DNA of 64,000 nt from Pseudobutyrivibrio ruminis HUN009 (GTDB taxonomy: Bacteria > Bacillota > Clostridia > Lachnospirales > Lachnospiraceae): contig NZ_JNLH01000001.1 in NCBI RefSeq assembly GCF_000703005.1, positions 771,501 to 835,500 on the forward strand, given 5' to 3'. Under the pieces are notes generated by a model, which searched no databases, had not been told where the DNA came from, and saw only the letters and a program-made list of their open reading frames with translations. The position numbers were made by a program, and so were the translations under genes. Shown piece by piece: positions 49,430 to 58,606 of this stretch (positions are counted from its first letter, which is position 1; each line of letters opens with the position of its first letter).

Positions 49430-50516
49430 ATCCATTGAACTTAAGAATTTTAGAAATTATGAATCACTTAATATAAATTTTGATGATCATACTACTATTC
49501 TTTATGGAGATAACGCTCAAGGTAAAACAAACATATTAGAGGCTGCTTATTTAAGTGGCACCACAAAATCCCATAAGGGAAGTCGTGATAAAGAAATAAT
49601 AAAGTTTGATACTGATGAAAGTCATATCAAAACTATTGTTGAAAAAAATGACAGGGAATATCAAATAGATATTCACCTTAAGAAAAATAAATCAAAAGGA
49701 ATTGCCATTAATAGGGTTCCAATAAAAAAAGCAGCTGAATTATTTGGACTTATAAATATTATTTTCTTTTCTCCCGAGGACTTAAACATCATTAAAAATG
49801 GTCCTTCTGAGAGAAGAAAATTTATGGATGCAGAGCTTTGCCAAATTGATAAAATCTACCTTTCAGATTTAACAAATTACAACAAAGCCTTAAATCAAAG
49901 AAATGCTCTTCTTAAAGAGATGATTTATAAGCCTGAATTAAAAGAAACTTTAAGCTTATGGGATGAACAACTTATATCCTATGGCAAAAAGATAATCACA
50001 AGACGTCAGCAATTTATCAATGATATCAACATTATTGTTAAAGATATCCACTCAAAGATTACCTCTGGTAAGGAAAATATTGAAGTAACCTATGATCCAA
50101 ATATAGAGGATATATTTTTTCTTGATGAATTAGTTAAAAACAAGGAAAAAGACATGAGGTTCTGCCAAACATCTGTTGGACCTCACAGAGATGATATCAA
50201 AATAACAGTTGATGGAATTGACATTAGAAAATATGGAAGCCAAGGCCAGCAGCGTACCTGCGCTCTCTCGCTAAAGCTTTCAGAAATTAAATTAGTTGAA
50301 AATACAATAAATGATAAACCAATATTACTTTTAGATGATGTTTTATCAGAGCTTGATAAAAATCGTCAAAGTGATTTGCTTGATAATTTAATTGATACAC
50401 AAACTATCATTACCTGCACAGGTCTTGATGAATTTGTAAAAAATAGATTTTTGCTAAACACAGTTTATAAAGTAACAAATGGTTCTATAGAATTAATAAC
50501 GGAGGAACACAGGTGA
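49419..50516 (+). CDS. recF: DNA repair and recombination protein RecF
   Basis: The 365-residue SMC-like ATPase has the Walker A YGDNAQGKTNILEAAYLSG (about 30-48), the signature YGSQGQQRTCALSLKLSE and Walker B PILLLDDVLSELDKNRQ. It loads RecA at single-strand gaps with RecO and RecR. It overlaps the S4 gene at its start, and gyrB begins inside its stop codon. Confidence 0.97.
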   Translation: MIIKSIELKNFRNYESLNINFDDHTTILYGDNAQGKTNILEAAYLSGTTKSHKGSRDKEIIKFDTDESHIKTIVEKNDREYQIDIHLKKNKSKGIAINRVPIKKAAELFGLINIIFFSPEDLNIIKNGPSERRKFMDAELCQIDKIYLSDLTNYNKALNQRNALLKEMIYKPELKETLSLWDEQLISYGKKIITRRQQFINDINIIVKDIHSKITSGKENIEVTYDPNIEDIFFLDELVKNKEKDMRFCQTSVGPHRDDIKITVDGIDIRKYGSQGQQRTCALSLKLSEIKLVENTINDKPILLLDDVLSELDKNRQSDLLDNLIDTQTIITCTGLDEFVKNRFLLNTVYKVTNGSIELITEEHR

Positions 50517-52441
50517 GTAAGGAAGTAAATCAGGAGTACGGTGCAGACCAAATACAGATTTTGGAAGGACTTGAAGCAGTTCGTAAGCGTCCTGGTATGT
50601 ATATTGGATCTACATCTGAAAGAGGTCTTCATCATTTAGTATATGAGATAGTTGATAATGCTGTAGATGAAGCGCTTGCTGGATTTTGTACTCATATTCA
50701 AGTAACAATTAATCCTGACAATTCGATTACAGTAGTCGATGATGGCCGAGGAATTCCTACAGGAATTAACAGTAAGGCAGGTATCCCTGCGGTAGAGGTT
50801 GTATTTACCGTGCTTCATGCCGGAGGAAAGTTCGGCGGTGGCGGATATAAAGTATCAGGTGGACTTCACGGTGTAGGTGCTTCAGTTGTTAATGCCCTTT
50901 CAAATTGGGTTGAAGTAGAAATTAAGCGTGAAGGAAAAATCTTTAAGCAGAGATATGAGCGTGGAAAGACAATGTATCCTCTTAAAGAGATTGGAACTTG
51001 TCCTGTTGAAGAGACTGGAACAAAGGTAACATTCCTTCCAGATGATACAATATTTGAAACTACAATTTTCGATTATAAGACACTTAAAGTAAGACTTCGT
51101 GAGACAGCATTCCTTACAAAGGGACTTCGTATTACTCTTACAGATAAAAGAGGCGATGAACCACATGAGGAAAGCTTCCACTATGAAGGTGGTATCAAGG
51201 AATTTGTTCAGTATATCAACCGTGGAAACGAAGCACTTTACGATGAAGTTATTTATTGCGAAGGCACAAAGGATAATATCTACGTTGAAGTTGCTATGCA
51301 GCACAACGATGGATATCAGGACCAGGCTTACAGCTACGTTAACAACATCGTAACTCCAGAAGGTGGTACACATCTTACTGGTTTCAGAGGTGCTCTTACA
51401 AAAGTATTTAATAAATATGCTAGAGATTACAAGATTTTAAAGGATTCAGATCCACAGCTTGATGGTGATGATATTAGAGAAGGTCTTACAGCAATTATTT
51501 CTATCAAGATTGAAGAGCCTCAGTTTGAAGGTCAGACAAAGCAAAAGCTTGGAAACTCAGAAGCTCGTGGTGCTGTTGATGCTATTGTATCTGAGCAGCT
51601 TACATGGTTCCTTGAGCAGAATCCTACAATTGCTAAAACTATCTGCGAAAAATCGCTGCTTGCGCAGCGAGCAAGAGAAGCAGCTAGAAAGGCTCGTGAT
51701 CTTACTCGTAGAAAGACAGCTCTTGAAGGAATGTCACTTCCTGGAAAGCTTGCAGATTGCTCAGACAAAGATCCTAAAAACTGCGAAATCTTTATCGTAG
51801 AGGGAGATTCCGCTGGTGGTTCAGCAAAAACAGCTCGAAGCCGTGCAACACAGGCTATTTTGCCACTTCGTGGAAAAATCCTTAACGTAGAAAAAGCCCG
51901 TGAAGATAGAATTTACAGCAATGCCGAAATCAAGGCAATGATTACAGCATTCGGTACTGGTATTCATGAAGACTTTGATATTTCAAAGCTTCGTTACCAT
52001 AAAATCATTATCATGACCGATGCCGATGTTGATGGTGCTCACATTGCAACACTTATGCTTACATTCCTTTACAGATTTATGCCAGAGCTTATTAAGCAGG
52101 GTTATGTATATCTTGCTACTCCTCCACTTTACAAGTTGGAGAAAAACAAAAAGGTTTGGTATGCATATTCTGATGAAGAATTAAATCAGATCCTTACAGA
52201 AGTTGGACGTGATAGCTCAAACAAGATTCAGCGATACAAAGGACTTGGTGAGATGGATGCTGAGCAGCTTTGGGAAACAACAATGGATCCTGAAAAGAGA
52301 ATTCTTAAGCGTGTAGTTATTGATGATGAAGATGCTTCAGAAATCAATGTTACATTCTCTACTCTTATGGGTGACAAGGTTGAGCCAAGACGCGAATTCA
52401 TCGAGGCAAATGCTAAATACGTACAGAACTTAGATATCTAA
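50513..52441 (+). CDS. gyrB: DNA gyrase subunit B
   Basis: The 642-residue type II topoisomerase ATPase subunit starts with GTG at 50513, overlapping the recF stop (GTGA), after GGAGGAACACAG. It has the GHKL motifs NAVDEALAGFC, DGRGIPTG and SGGLHGVGASVVNAL. It also has the TOPRIM EGDSAGGSAK, IIIMTDADVDGAHIATLML and the C-terminal KRYKGLGEMDAEQLWETTMD-type segment. With GyrA it introduces negative supercoils. Confidence 0.98.
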   Translation: MSKEVNQEYGADQIQILEGLEAVRKRPGMYIGSTSERGLHHLVYEIVDNAVDEALAGFCTHIQVTINPDNSITVVDDGRGIPTGINSKAGIPAVEVVFTVLHAGGKFGGGGYKVSGGLHGVGASVVNALSNWVEVEIKREGKIFKQRYERGKTMYPLKEIGTCPVEETGTKVTFLPDDTIFETTIFDYKTLKVRLRETAFLTKGLRITLTDKRGDEPHEESFHYEGGIKEFVQYINRGNEALYDEVIYCEGTKDNIYVEVAMQHNDGYQDQAYSYVNNIVTPEGGTHLTGFRGALTKVFNKYARDYKILKDSDPQLDGDDIREGLTAIISIKIEEPQFEGQTKQKLGNSEARGAVDAIVSEQLTWFLEQNPTIAKTICEKSLLAQRAREAARKARDLTRRKTALEGMSLPGKLADCSDKDPKNCEIFIVEGDSAGGSAKTARSRATQAILPLRGKILNVEKAREDRIYSNAEIKAMITAFGTGIHEDFDISKLRYHKIIIMTDADVDGAHIATLMLTFLYRFMPELIKQGYVYLATPPLYKLEKNKKVWYAYSDEELNQILTEVGRDSSNKIQRYKGLGEMDAEQLWETTMDPEKRILKRVVIDDEDASEINVTFSTLMGDKVEPRREFIEANAKYVQNLDI

Positions 52442-52454
52442 ATCTTAAAAAATT

Positions 52455-52470
52455 TCGGGGCAAGCCCCGA
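52455..52470 (+). promoter_or_regulatory. GC-rich stem-loop between gyrB and gyrA
   Basis: TCGGGG (52455-52460) pairs with CCCCGA (52465-52470) around CAAG, 13 bases after the gyrB stop and 21 bases before the gyrA start. It has no U-run, so gyrA is probably still read through. Confidence 0.7.
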
Positions 52471-52491
52471 TAGCAAAGACGAAGGAAAAAT

Positions 52492-55026
52492 ATGGACGAC
52501 AAAATTTTTGATAATATTCATGATGTTGATCTGAAACAAACAATGGAAACCTCATACATCGATTATGCCATGAGTGTAATTGCCTCACGTGCTCTTCCAG
52601 ATGTACGAGATGGTTTAAAACCAGTTCAGCGTAGAGTTCTCTTCTCTATGATTGAGCTTAATAATGGTCCTGACAAGCCACACAGAAAATGTGCTCGTAT
52701 TGTCGGTGATACAATGGGTAAATATCACCCTCATGGTGATAGTTCTATTTATGGTGCACTTGTCAACATGGCACAGGAATGGAACACACGTTATCCACTA
52801 GTAGATGGCCATGGTAACTTTGGTTCTGTGGATGGCGATGGCGCCGCTGCCATGCGATACACAGAGGCTCGTCTTTCAAAGATTTCCATGACAATGTTTG
52901 GTATCAACTACAAGGATGAAAAGTTCACCCTTGGTAAAGATATTGACATGGATGGCGTAGACTTCATGCCAAACTTTGATGAGACTGAAAAAGAGCCAAC
53001 AGTTCTTCCAGCCCGCTACCCTAACCTTCTTGTTAATGGTACAACTGGTATCGCCGTTGGTATGGCAACAAATATACCACCGCACAATCTTCGTGAGGTA
53101 ATTGGTGCTGTTAATAAAATCATAGACAACCAAATCGAAGAAGATAGAGATACAGAAATCGACGAGCTTCTTGATATTGTAAAGGGTCCGGATTTCCCTA
53201 CAGGTGGTGTAATCCTTGGAAAGGCTGGAATCGAAGAAGCATACCGTACAGGTCGTGCTAAAATCAGAGTTCGTGCCGTTACAGAAATCGAGCCAATGGA
53301 CAATGGTAAAAACAGAATTGTTGTTACTGAGCTTCCATACATGGTAAACAAAGCTCGTCTTATTGAAAAGATTGCAGAGCTTCACAAAGATAAGAGAATC
53401 GACGGAATCACAGATCTTCGTGATGAGTCATCTCGTGAAGGTATGAGAATCTGTATTGAGCTTAGACGTGATGTAAATCCTAACATCATTTTAAATCAGC
53501 TTTATAAGCACACTCAGCTTCAGGATACTTTTGGTGTTATCATGCTTGCACTTGTTGATAATCAGCCAAAGATTCTTAGCCTTAAGGAAATGCTTGTACA
53601 TTACCTTAACCATCAGAAGGATGTTGTTACTCGTCGTACAAAGTACGAGCTCAACAAAGCTGAGGAACGTGCTCACATATTAGAGGGATTACTTATCGCC
53701 CTTGATAATATCGATGAAGTAATTCAGATTATCCGTAATTCAGCTGATGTAGCAACAGCCAAAGCTACATTGATGGAACGCTTTGGTCTTTCAGATGCTC
53801 AAGCTCAGGCCATTGTTGATATGCGTCTTCGTGCTCTTACAGGTTTGGAAAGAGACAAGATTCAGCAGGAATACAATGAATTACAGGTATTAATCGGAAA
53901 ATTGAAGGCTATTCTCTCAGATGAAAAGGTACTTCTTTCAGTAATCAAAACTGAAATTACAGAAATCGCTGATAAGTACGGCGATGATAGACGTACATCA
54001 ATCGGATATGATGAGTACGATATCAATATGGAGGATATGATTCCTGTCACTAATACAGTTGTTACCTTCACAAAGCTTGGTTATATCAAGCGTATGAACG
54101 AAGACAACTTCAAGACTCAGCACAGAGGTGGTAAGGGAATCAAGGGCATGGATACAATCGATGATGATTATGTTGTTGAAATGCTTATGATGTCATCCCA
54201 TGACTATCTCCTCTTCTTTACAAATAAGGGTCGAGTATACAGAATCAAAGCATACGAGATTCCAGAAAGCAGCAGAACAAGCCGAGGTATTGCAGTAGTA
54301 AATATCCTTCAGCTTCAGCCAGATGAAAAGGTAACAGCTATGATTCCTATTGAGGATTATAGCGAAGATAAATACTTATTCATGGCAACTGCAGATGGAT
54401 TTGTTAAGAAGACAAAGATAACTGAATACGAAAACATTCGAAAGAATGGTCTTACAGCAATTACACTTCGTGATGATGATATGCTTATTGAAGTTAAGCT
54501 TACAGATGGCGATGAAGATGTAATTATGGTTACAAAATATGGTCAGGCAATCCGCTTTAGCGAGACGGAAGTTCGTCCAACAGGCCGTGCAACAATGGGT
54601 GTTATCGGTATGAACCTTGCAGCTGATGATATGATTATTGGAATGCAGCTTATATCTCAGGGCGAAAGCTTGATGACTGTATCAGAAAATGGTCTTGGTA
54701 AATGTACTCTTATGACTGAGTTCAACACAATCCATCGTGGTGGTAAGGGTGTTAAGTGTTACAAGATTACAGAAAAGACTGGTAACCTAATCGGAGCAAA
54801 GGAAGTTGAGAAGGATGATGAAGTAATGCTCATCAATGATGCTGGTACAATTATCAGAATCAATGTAGCCGGCACTGCTCTTCTAAGTCGAATCACATCA
54901 GGTGTTAAATTAATCGACCTAAAAGAAAATACTAAGCTAATTAGTATTGCAAAAGTTAGAAAAAGTGATACAATACTTGCGGAAGAGGTTGAAGAATTAA
55001 ATGAAGGTTCAACAACCGAATCATAA
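52492..55026 (+). CDS. gyrA: DNA gyrase subunit A
   Basis: The 844-residue subunit begins MDDKIFDNIHDVDLKQTMET. It has the quinolone-resistance region HPHGDSSIYGALV, the catalytic Tyr in AAMRYTEARLSKI and the GyrA box variant QHRGGKG near 541-547. The beta-pinwheel C-terminal domain wraps DNA. QHRGGKG replaces the more usual QRRGGKG at one position. AAGGAAAAAT precedes the ATG. Confidence 0.98.
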   Translation: MDDKIFDNIHDVDLKQTMETSYIDYAMSVIASRALPDVRDGLKPVQRRVLFSMIELNNGPDKPHRKCARIVGDTMGKYHPHGDSSIYGALVNMAQEWNTRYPLVDGHGNFGSVDGDGAAAMRYTEARLSKISMTMFGINYKDEKFTLGKDIDMDGVDFMPNFDETEKEPTVLPARYPNLLVNGTTGIAVGMATNIPPHNLREVIGAVNKIIDNQIEEDRDTEIDELLDIVKGPDFPTGGVILGKAGIEEAYRTGRAKIRVRAVTEIEPMDNGKNRIVVTELPYMVNKARLIEKIAELHKDKRIDGITDLRDESSREGMRICIELRRDVNPNIILNQLYKHTQLQDTFGVIMLALVDNQPKILSLKEMLVHYLNHQKDVVTRRTKYELNKAEERAHILEGLLIALDNIDEVIQIIRNSADVATAKATLMERFGLSDAQAQAIVDMRLRALTGLERDKIQQEYNELQVLIGKLKAILSDEKVLLSVIKTEITEIADKYGDDRRTSIGYDEYDINMEDMIPVTNTVVTFTKLGYIKRMNEDNFKTQHRGGKGIKGMDTIDDDYVVEMLMMSSHDYLLFFTNKGRVYRIKAYEIPESSRTSRGIAVVNILQLQPDEKVTAMIPIEDYSEDKYLFMATADGFVKKTKITEYENIRKNGLTAITLRDDDMLIEVKLTDGDEDVIMVTKYGQAIRFSETEVRPTGRATMGVIGMNLAADDMIIGMQLISQGESLMTVSENGLGKCTLMTEFNTIHRGGKGVKCYKITEKTGNLIGAKEVEKDDEVMLINDAGTIIRINVAGTALLSRITSGVKLIDLKENTKLISIAKVRKSDTILAEEVEELNEGSTTES

Positions 55027-55044
55027 AAGTGTGTAATAGCAATG

Positions 55045-55076
55045 GGGCTGTTATTTTAAAAATAGCAGCCCTTTTT
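55045..55076 (+). terminator. terminator of dnaA-gyrA block
   Basis: GGGCTGTTATTTT (55045-55057) pairs with AAAATAGCAGCCC (55059-55071) with one G-U/mismatch, followed by TTTTT. Confidence 0.9.
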
Positions 55077-55088
55077 ATTTAAAACTTA

Positions 55089-55117
55089 TTGCTTTACTCA
55101 TTTAAAGCGACGATAAA
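55089..55117 (+). promoter_or_regulatory. possible promoter of fumarate hydratase/Opp block
   Basis: TTGCTT (55089-55094), 17 bases, GATAAA (55112-55117), about 25 bases before the ATG. Confidence 0.4.
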
Positions 55118-55141
55118 TTAAAGCATTAACAGGATATAGTG

Positions 55142-55984
55142 ATGAAGAACATTAAAACAGCAGATATTGTTAACATCGTTAGTGAAATGTGTATTCAGGC
55201 AAATCATTATCTATCTGATGATATGAATTCACGATTAAAAAATTCTGTTAACACTGAAAAATCTGAGCTTGGAAGGAAAATTTTAAACCAGCTTCAAGAA
55301 AATCTTGAAATAGCAGATAAGGAACAAAATCCTATTTGCCAGGATACTGGAATGGCAGTATTTTTTGTGGAGATTGGGCAGGAAGTTCATATCGACGATG
55401 GACTTTTAACGGATGCGATAAACGAGGGCGTTAGAAAAGGTTACACTGAGGGATACCTTAGAAAGTCAGTAGTTTCAGATCCAATCGAAAGAATCAACAC
55501 AAAAGATAACACACCTGCTGTAATCCATTACGATTATGTAGCTGGGGACAAATTAAAGATTACATTAGCACCAAAAGGATTTGGTTCTGAAAACATGAGT
55601 AGAGTTTTCATGCTAAAGCCGGCTGATGGAATCGAGGGAGTTAAAGAAGCTATTCTTACGGCGGTAAAAGATGCTGGGCCAAATGCCTGTCCACCAATGG
55701 TTGTTGGAGTAGGCATAGGTGGAACTTTTGAAAAGTCAGCCCTCATGGCCAAACAAGCACTTACAAGAAGCTTCGATGATAGACCATCAACCCCATGGGT
55801 TAAGGACCTAGAGGATGAAATGCTTGAAAAGATTAATAATCTTGGTATTGGTCCAGGAGGACTTGGTGGTACTACTACTGCTCTAGCAGTAAATATTAAT
55901 ACATATGCAACTCACATTGCAGGACTACCAGTGGCAATCAATATTTGTTGCCACGTAAATAGGCATATTACAAGGGAGATTTAA
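55142..55984 (+). CDS. fumarate hydratase class I, alpha subunit
   Basis: ATG at 55142 (7 bases after AGGA) is preferred to the adjacent GTG; 280 residues. The protein has the iron-sulfur-dependent hydratase signatures CQDTGMAVFFVEIG, NACPPMVVGVGIGG and NICCHVNRHITR, whose Cys would hold a 4Fe-4S cluster. With the beta subunit it interconverts fumarate and malate; a tartrate dehydratase role is also possible by family. The next gene starts in an overlapping TAATG. Confidence 0.92.
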   Translation: MKNIKTADIVNIVSEMCIQANHYLSDDMNSRLKNSVNTEKSELGRKILNQLQENLEIADKEQNPICQDTGMAVFFVEIGQEVHIDDGLLTDAINEGVRKGYTEGYLRKSVVSDPIERINTKDNTPAVIHYDYVAGDKLKITLAPKGFGSENMSRVFMLKPADGIEGVKEAILTAVKDAGPNACPPMVVGVGIGGTFEKSALMAKQALTRSFDDRPSTPWVKDLEDEMLEKINNLGIGPGGLGGTTTALAVNINTYATHIAGLPVAINICCHVNRHITREI

Positions 55985-56538
55985 TGGAGCATAAAATTCA
56001 AACTCCAATAACTTCAGAAATAGCAACATCACTTCATTCAGGTGATTATGTCTACATAACAGGAGAAATATATGTTGCTAGAGATGCCGCTCACAAGCGG
56101 ATGAAAGAAGCTCTTGATAAGGGAGAAGAACTTCCAATATCTATTGAAAATTCCACAATCTACTATATGGGACCATCCCCAGCCAGGGAAGGAAGACCAA
56201 TTGGGTCGGCTGGTCCTACTACAGCAAGCCGTATGGATAAATACGCCCCACAGCTTCTTGACCTTGGAATGAAGGCCATGATTGGAAAGGGTAAAAGAAA
56301 TCCAGATGTTGTAGATGCCATAGTTAGAAACAAAGCTGTATATTTTGCAGCTGTTGGAGGAGCTGGTGCTCTTCTATCAAAATGTATCAAATCTTCAAAA
56401 GTGATTTGTTACGAGGACCTTGGAGCTGAAGCAATCCGAAAGCTTTATGTAGAGGATTTTCCAGTAATCGTGGTTATTGATTCTGATGGAAACAACCTAT
56501 ACGAAACAGCTATCAAGGAATTTCAAATTCTAAATTAG
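55984..56538 (+). CDS. fumarate hydratase class I, beta subunit
   Basis: The 184-residue subunit has the family core GEIYVARDAAHKRMKEALDK, YYMGPSPAREGRPIGSAGPT and TASRMDKYAPQLLDLGMKAM, then AVGGAGALLSKCIKSSKVIC. The GPT-SRMD region binds substrate. Alpha and beta genes overlap by one base, so they are made together. Downstream, after a 58-base gap holding a weak stem, the opp genes begin. Confidence 0.92.
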   Translation: MEHKIQTPITSEIATSLHSGDYVYITGEIYVARDAAHKRMKEALDKGEELPISIENSTIYYMGPSPAREGRPIGSAGPTTASRMDKYAPQLLDLGMKAMIGKGKRNPDVVDAIVRNKAVYFAAVGGAGALLSKCIKSSKVICYEDLGAEAIRKLYVEDFPVIVVIDSDGNNLYETAIKEFQILN

Positions 56539-56566
56539 ATTTAAAAACTGTGCGGGGTTTTTAAAT
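56539..56566 (+). promoter_or_regulatory. A/T-rich stem between fumarate hydratase and oppB genes
   Basis: ATTTAAAAAC (56539-56548) is the perfect complement of GTTTTTAAAT (56557-56566), starting at the base after the stop codon. It is weak because it is A/T-rich. It may be a modest terminator or a junction element. Confidence 0.5.
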
Positions 56567-56596
56567 AAAGTAGTACAAGAAAAGGAGTATAAAAAA

Positions 56597-57508
56597 TTGG
56601 CAAAATATGTTGTTAAAAGAGTTTTGCTGGCATTCGTAACTGTAATCGTTATTAGTTTGATTACATTCTTTGCAATGAATGCTATTCCAGGCGGTCCTTT
56701 CAATAAAGAAAAGGCTGTCAACGAGGCTGTTATTAGACAGCTTGAGGCTAGATATAATTTGGATAAGCCTCTGTGGGAGCAGTACATAATTTATATGAAA
56801 AATATGGCACACGGCGATTTCGGTGTATCTCTTAAAAACGGTCGTGAGATTAAAGATATTTTCGCGGAGAGTTTTCCTATCTCTGCAAAGATTGGTTTAA
56901 TTGCAGCATTCTTTGCAATCATCTTTGGAATTATCCTTGGATCAATTGCAGCACTTAAGAGAAATAAATGGCAGGATAGATTGATTATCTTCTTCATTAC
57001 GATAATTACCTCCATGCCATCGTTTGTAGTAGCAACTATTTTGCTTTACGTATTTAGTGTAAAGCTTGGTGTGATACAAGCTTTCTCTGCTGGAGAAAAC
57101 TTAGTATTCTTGCCAGTGCTTGCTCTTTGTTTATCTCCACTTGCATATATTACTCGACTTACAAAGACATCAATGCTTGATGCACTTGGACAGGATTACA
57201 TCCGCACAGCAAAGGCAAAGGGTGTTTCATCGAGAAAAGTTATCTTCGTTCATGGTCTTAGAAATGCATTAATTCCAGTTATTACATATGTTGGACCAAT
57301 GGTTGCTAGTATTCTTACTGGTTCAATGGTTGTAGAAGCAATCTTCAACCTTGGTGGACTTGGATCAAAGTTCGTAAGTGCTATCACAAACCGTGATTAC
57401 ACACTTATCATGGCAACTACCATCTTCCTTGCAACAGTAATGGTAATTGCAAACCTTATAACAGATATTGTTTATAAGATTGTTGACCCTCGTATTAAGC
57501 TTGACTAA
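56597..57508 (+). CDS. oppB: oligopeptide ABC transporter permease OppB
   Basis: The start is a TTG at 56597, 9 bases after AGGAG. The 303-residue protein has six spans (VLLAFVTVIVISLITFFAMN first) and the permease EAA-type loop DALGQDYIRTAKAKGVSSRK, followed by VFVHGLRNALIPVITYVG-type residues. It pairs with OppC. Order oppB-oppC-oppD-oppF-oppA is complete and co-directional. Confidence 0.95.
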   Translation: MAKYVVKRVLLAFVTVIVISLITFFAMNAIPGGPFNKEKAVNEAVIRQLEARYNLDKPLWEQYIIYMKNMAHGDFGVSLKNGREIKDIFAESFPISAKIGLIAAFFAIIFGIILGSIAALKRNKWQDRLIIFFITIITSMPSFVVATILLYVFSVKLGVIQAFSAGENLVFLPVLALCLSPLAYITRLTKTSMLDALGQDYIRTAKAKGVSSRKVIFVHGLRNALIPVITYVGPMVASILTGSMVVEAIFNLGGLGSKFVSAITNRDYTLIMATTIFLATVMVIANLITDIVYKIVDPRIKLD

Positions 57509-57535
57509 GAATCAATTGAAAAGGAGTTATATTCG

Positions 57536-58594
57536 ATGAAGGACAATTTTAAAAAGGCGCCTTTTTCTGCACAGATTGACCTTAGCAAGTTTTCTATGCA
57601 GGATTTTGAAAAGGCAACAGACGAAGAAAAAAGACAGCAGGATGTTATGGGCGAATCTACTACATTCTTTAAGGATGGTATGAGACGTCTTAGAAAGAAT
57701 CCTTTAGCAATGCTTGCTATTGGAATTCTCGTAGCACTTATCATAGTTATTATTTTTGCACCACTTGTTATTCCTTACGGTTATGCAGATATCATGAAGG
57801 GTTCTGCAAACTTACATCCATTTGAATACAGTGCATCAGAGCTTAAGCAAATAGCAAAAGGGGAAAGCGTATTCCCACACATCTTCGGTACTGATTCTCT
57901 TGGAAGAGATTATTTTATCCGTGTAATTTACGGAGCAAGAGTTTCACTTGTAGTTGGTATCTTTGCATCAATCCTTGTTTTAATGATTGGTATGCTTTAC
58001 GGTTCTATCTCAGGTTACCTTGGTGGACGAGTTGACCTTGTTATGATGAGAATTGTTGATATCATCTATTCTTTACCAGACATGTTGTTGATAATTCTTC
58101 TTGCTGTAGTTTTAAACGAAACACTTGGAAGTGTTATCAAAGGAACTATTTTTGCCAAACTTGGAACAAATATGATTGCTTTGTTTATCGTATTTGGACT
58201 TTTATATTGGGTAGGTATGGCCCGTCTTATCAGAGGCCAGATTCTTACTATCAAGCAGAATGAGTATGTTCTTGCTGCAAAATGTATCGGTACATCTACA
58301 TCACGTACAATTTTGAAGCACATCTTACCAAACTGCTTATCAGTAATTATCATTACTACTGCCCTTCAGATTCCATCAGCTATCTTTACAGAGAGCTACC
58401 TTTCATTCGTAGGACTTGGTGTTTCTGCTCCAATGCCATCACTTGGTTCTCTTGCAAACGAAGCAAGAAGCGGTATGATGACATATCCAGAAAGACTTTT
58501 GTTCCCAGCATTTGCAATCTGCTTGATTGTACTTGCATTAAACTTACTTGGCGATGGTCTTCGTGACGCATTCGATCCAAAGTTATCTAGATAA
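57536..58594 (+). CDS. oppC: oligopeptide ABC transporter permease OppC
   Basis: This 352-residue permease has a cytoplasmic N-terminal region of about 50 residues, then spans beginning PLAMLAIGILVALIIVIIFA. The loop between about 70 and 120 holds HIFGTDSLGRDYFIRVIYGA, a conserved OppC/DppC segment. The ATPase contact loop is KQNEYVLAAKCIGTSTSRTI, and the C-terminus ends GDGLRDAFDPKLSR. It lies 27 bases after oppB. Confidence 0.95.
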   Translation: MKDNFKKAPFSAQIDLSKFSMQDFEKATDEEKRQQDVMGESTTFFKDGMRRLRKNPLAMLAIGILVALIIVIIFAPLVIPYGYADIMKGSANLHPFEYSASELKQIAKGESVFPHIFGTDSLGRDYFIRVIYGARVSLVVGIFASILVLMIGMLYGSISGYLGGRVDLVMMRIVDIIYSLPDMLLIILLAVVLNETLGSVIKGTIFAKLGTNMIALFIVFGLLYWVGMARLIRGQILTIKQNEYVLAAKCIGTSTSRTILKHILPNCLSVIIITTALQIPSAIFTESYLSFVGLGVSAPMPSLGSLANEARSGMMTYPERLLFPAFAICLIVLALNLLGDGLRDAFDPKLSR

Positions 58595-58606
58595 GAGGTG
58601 ATAGTG

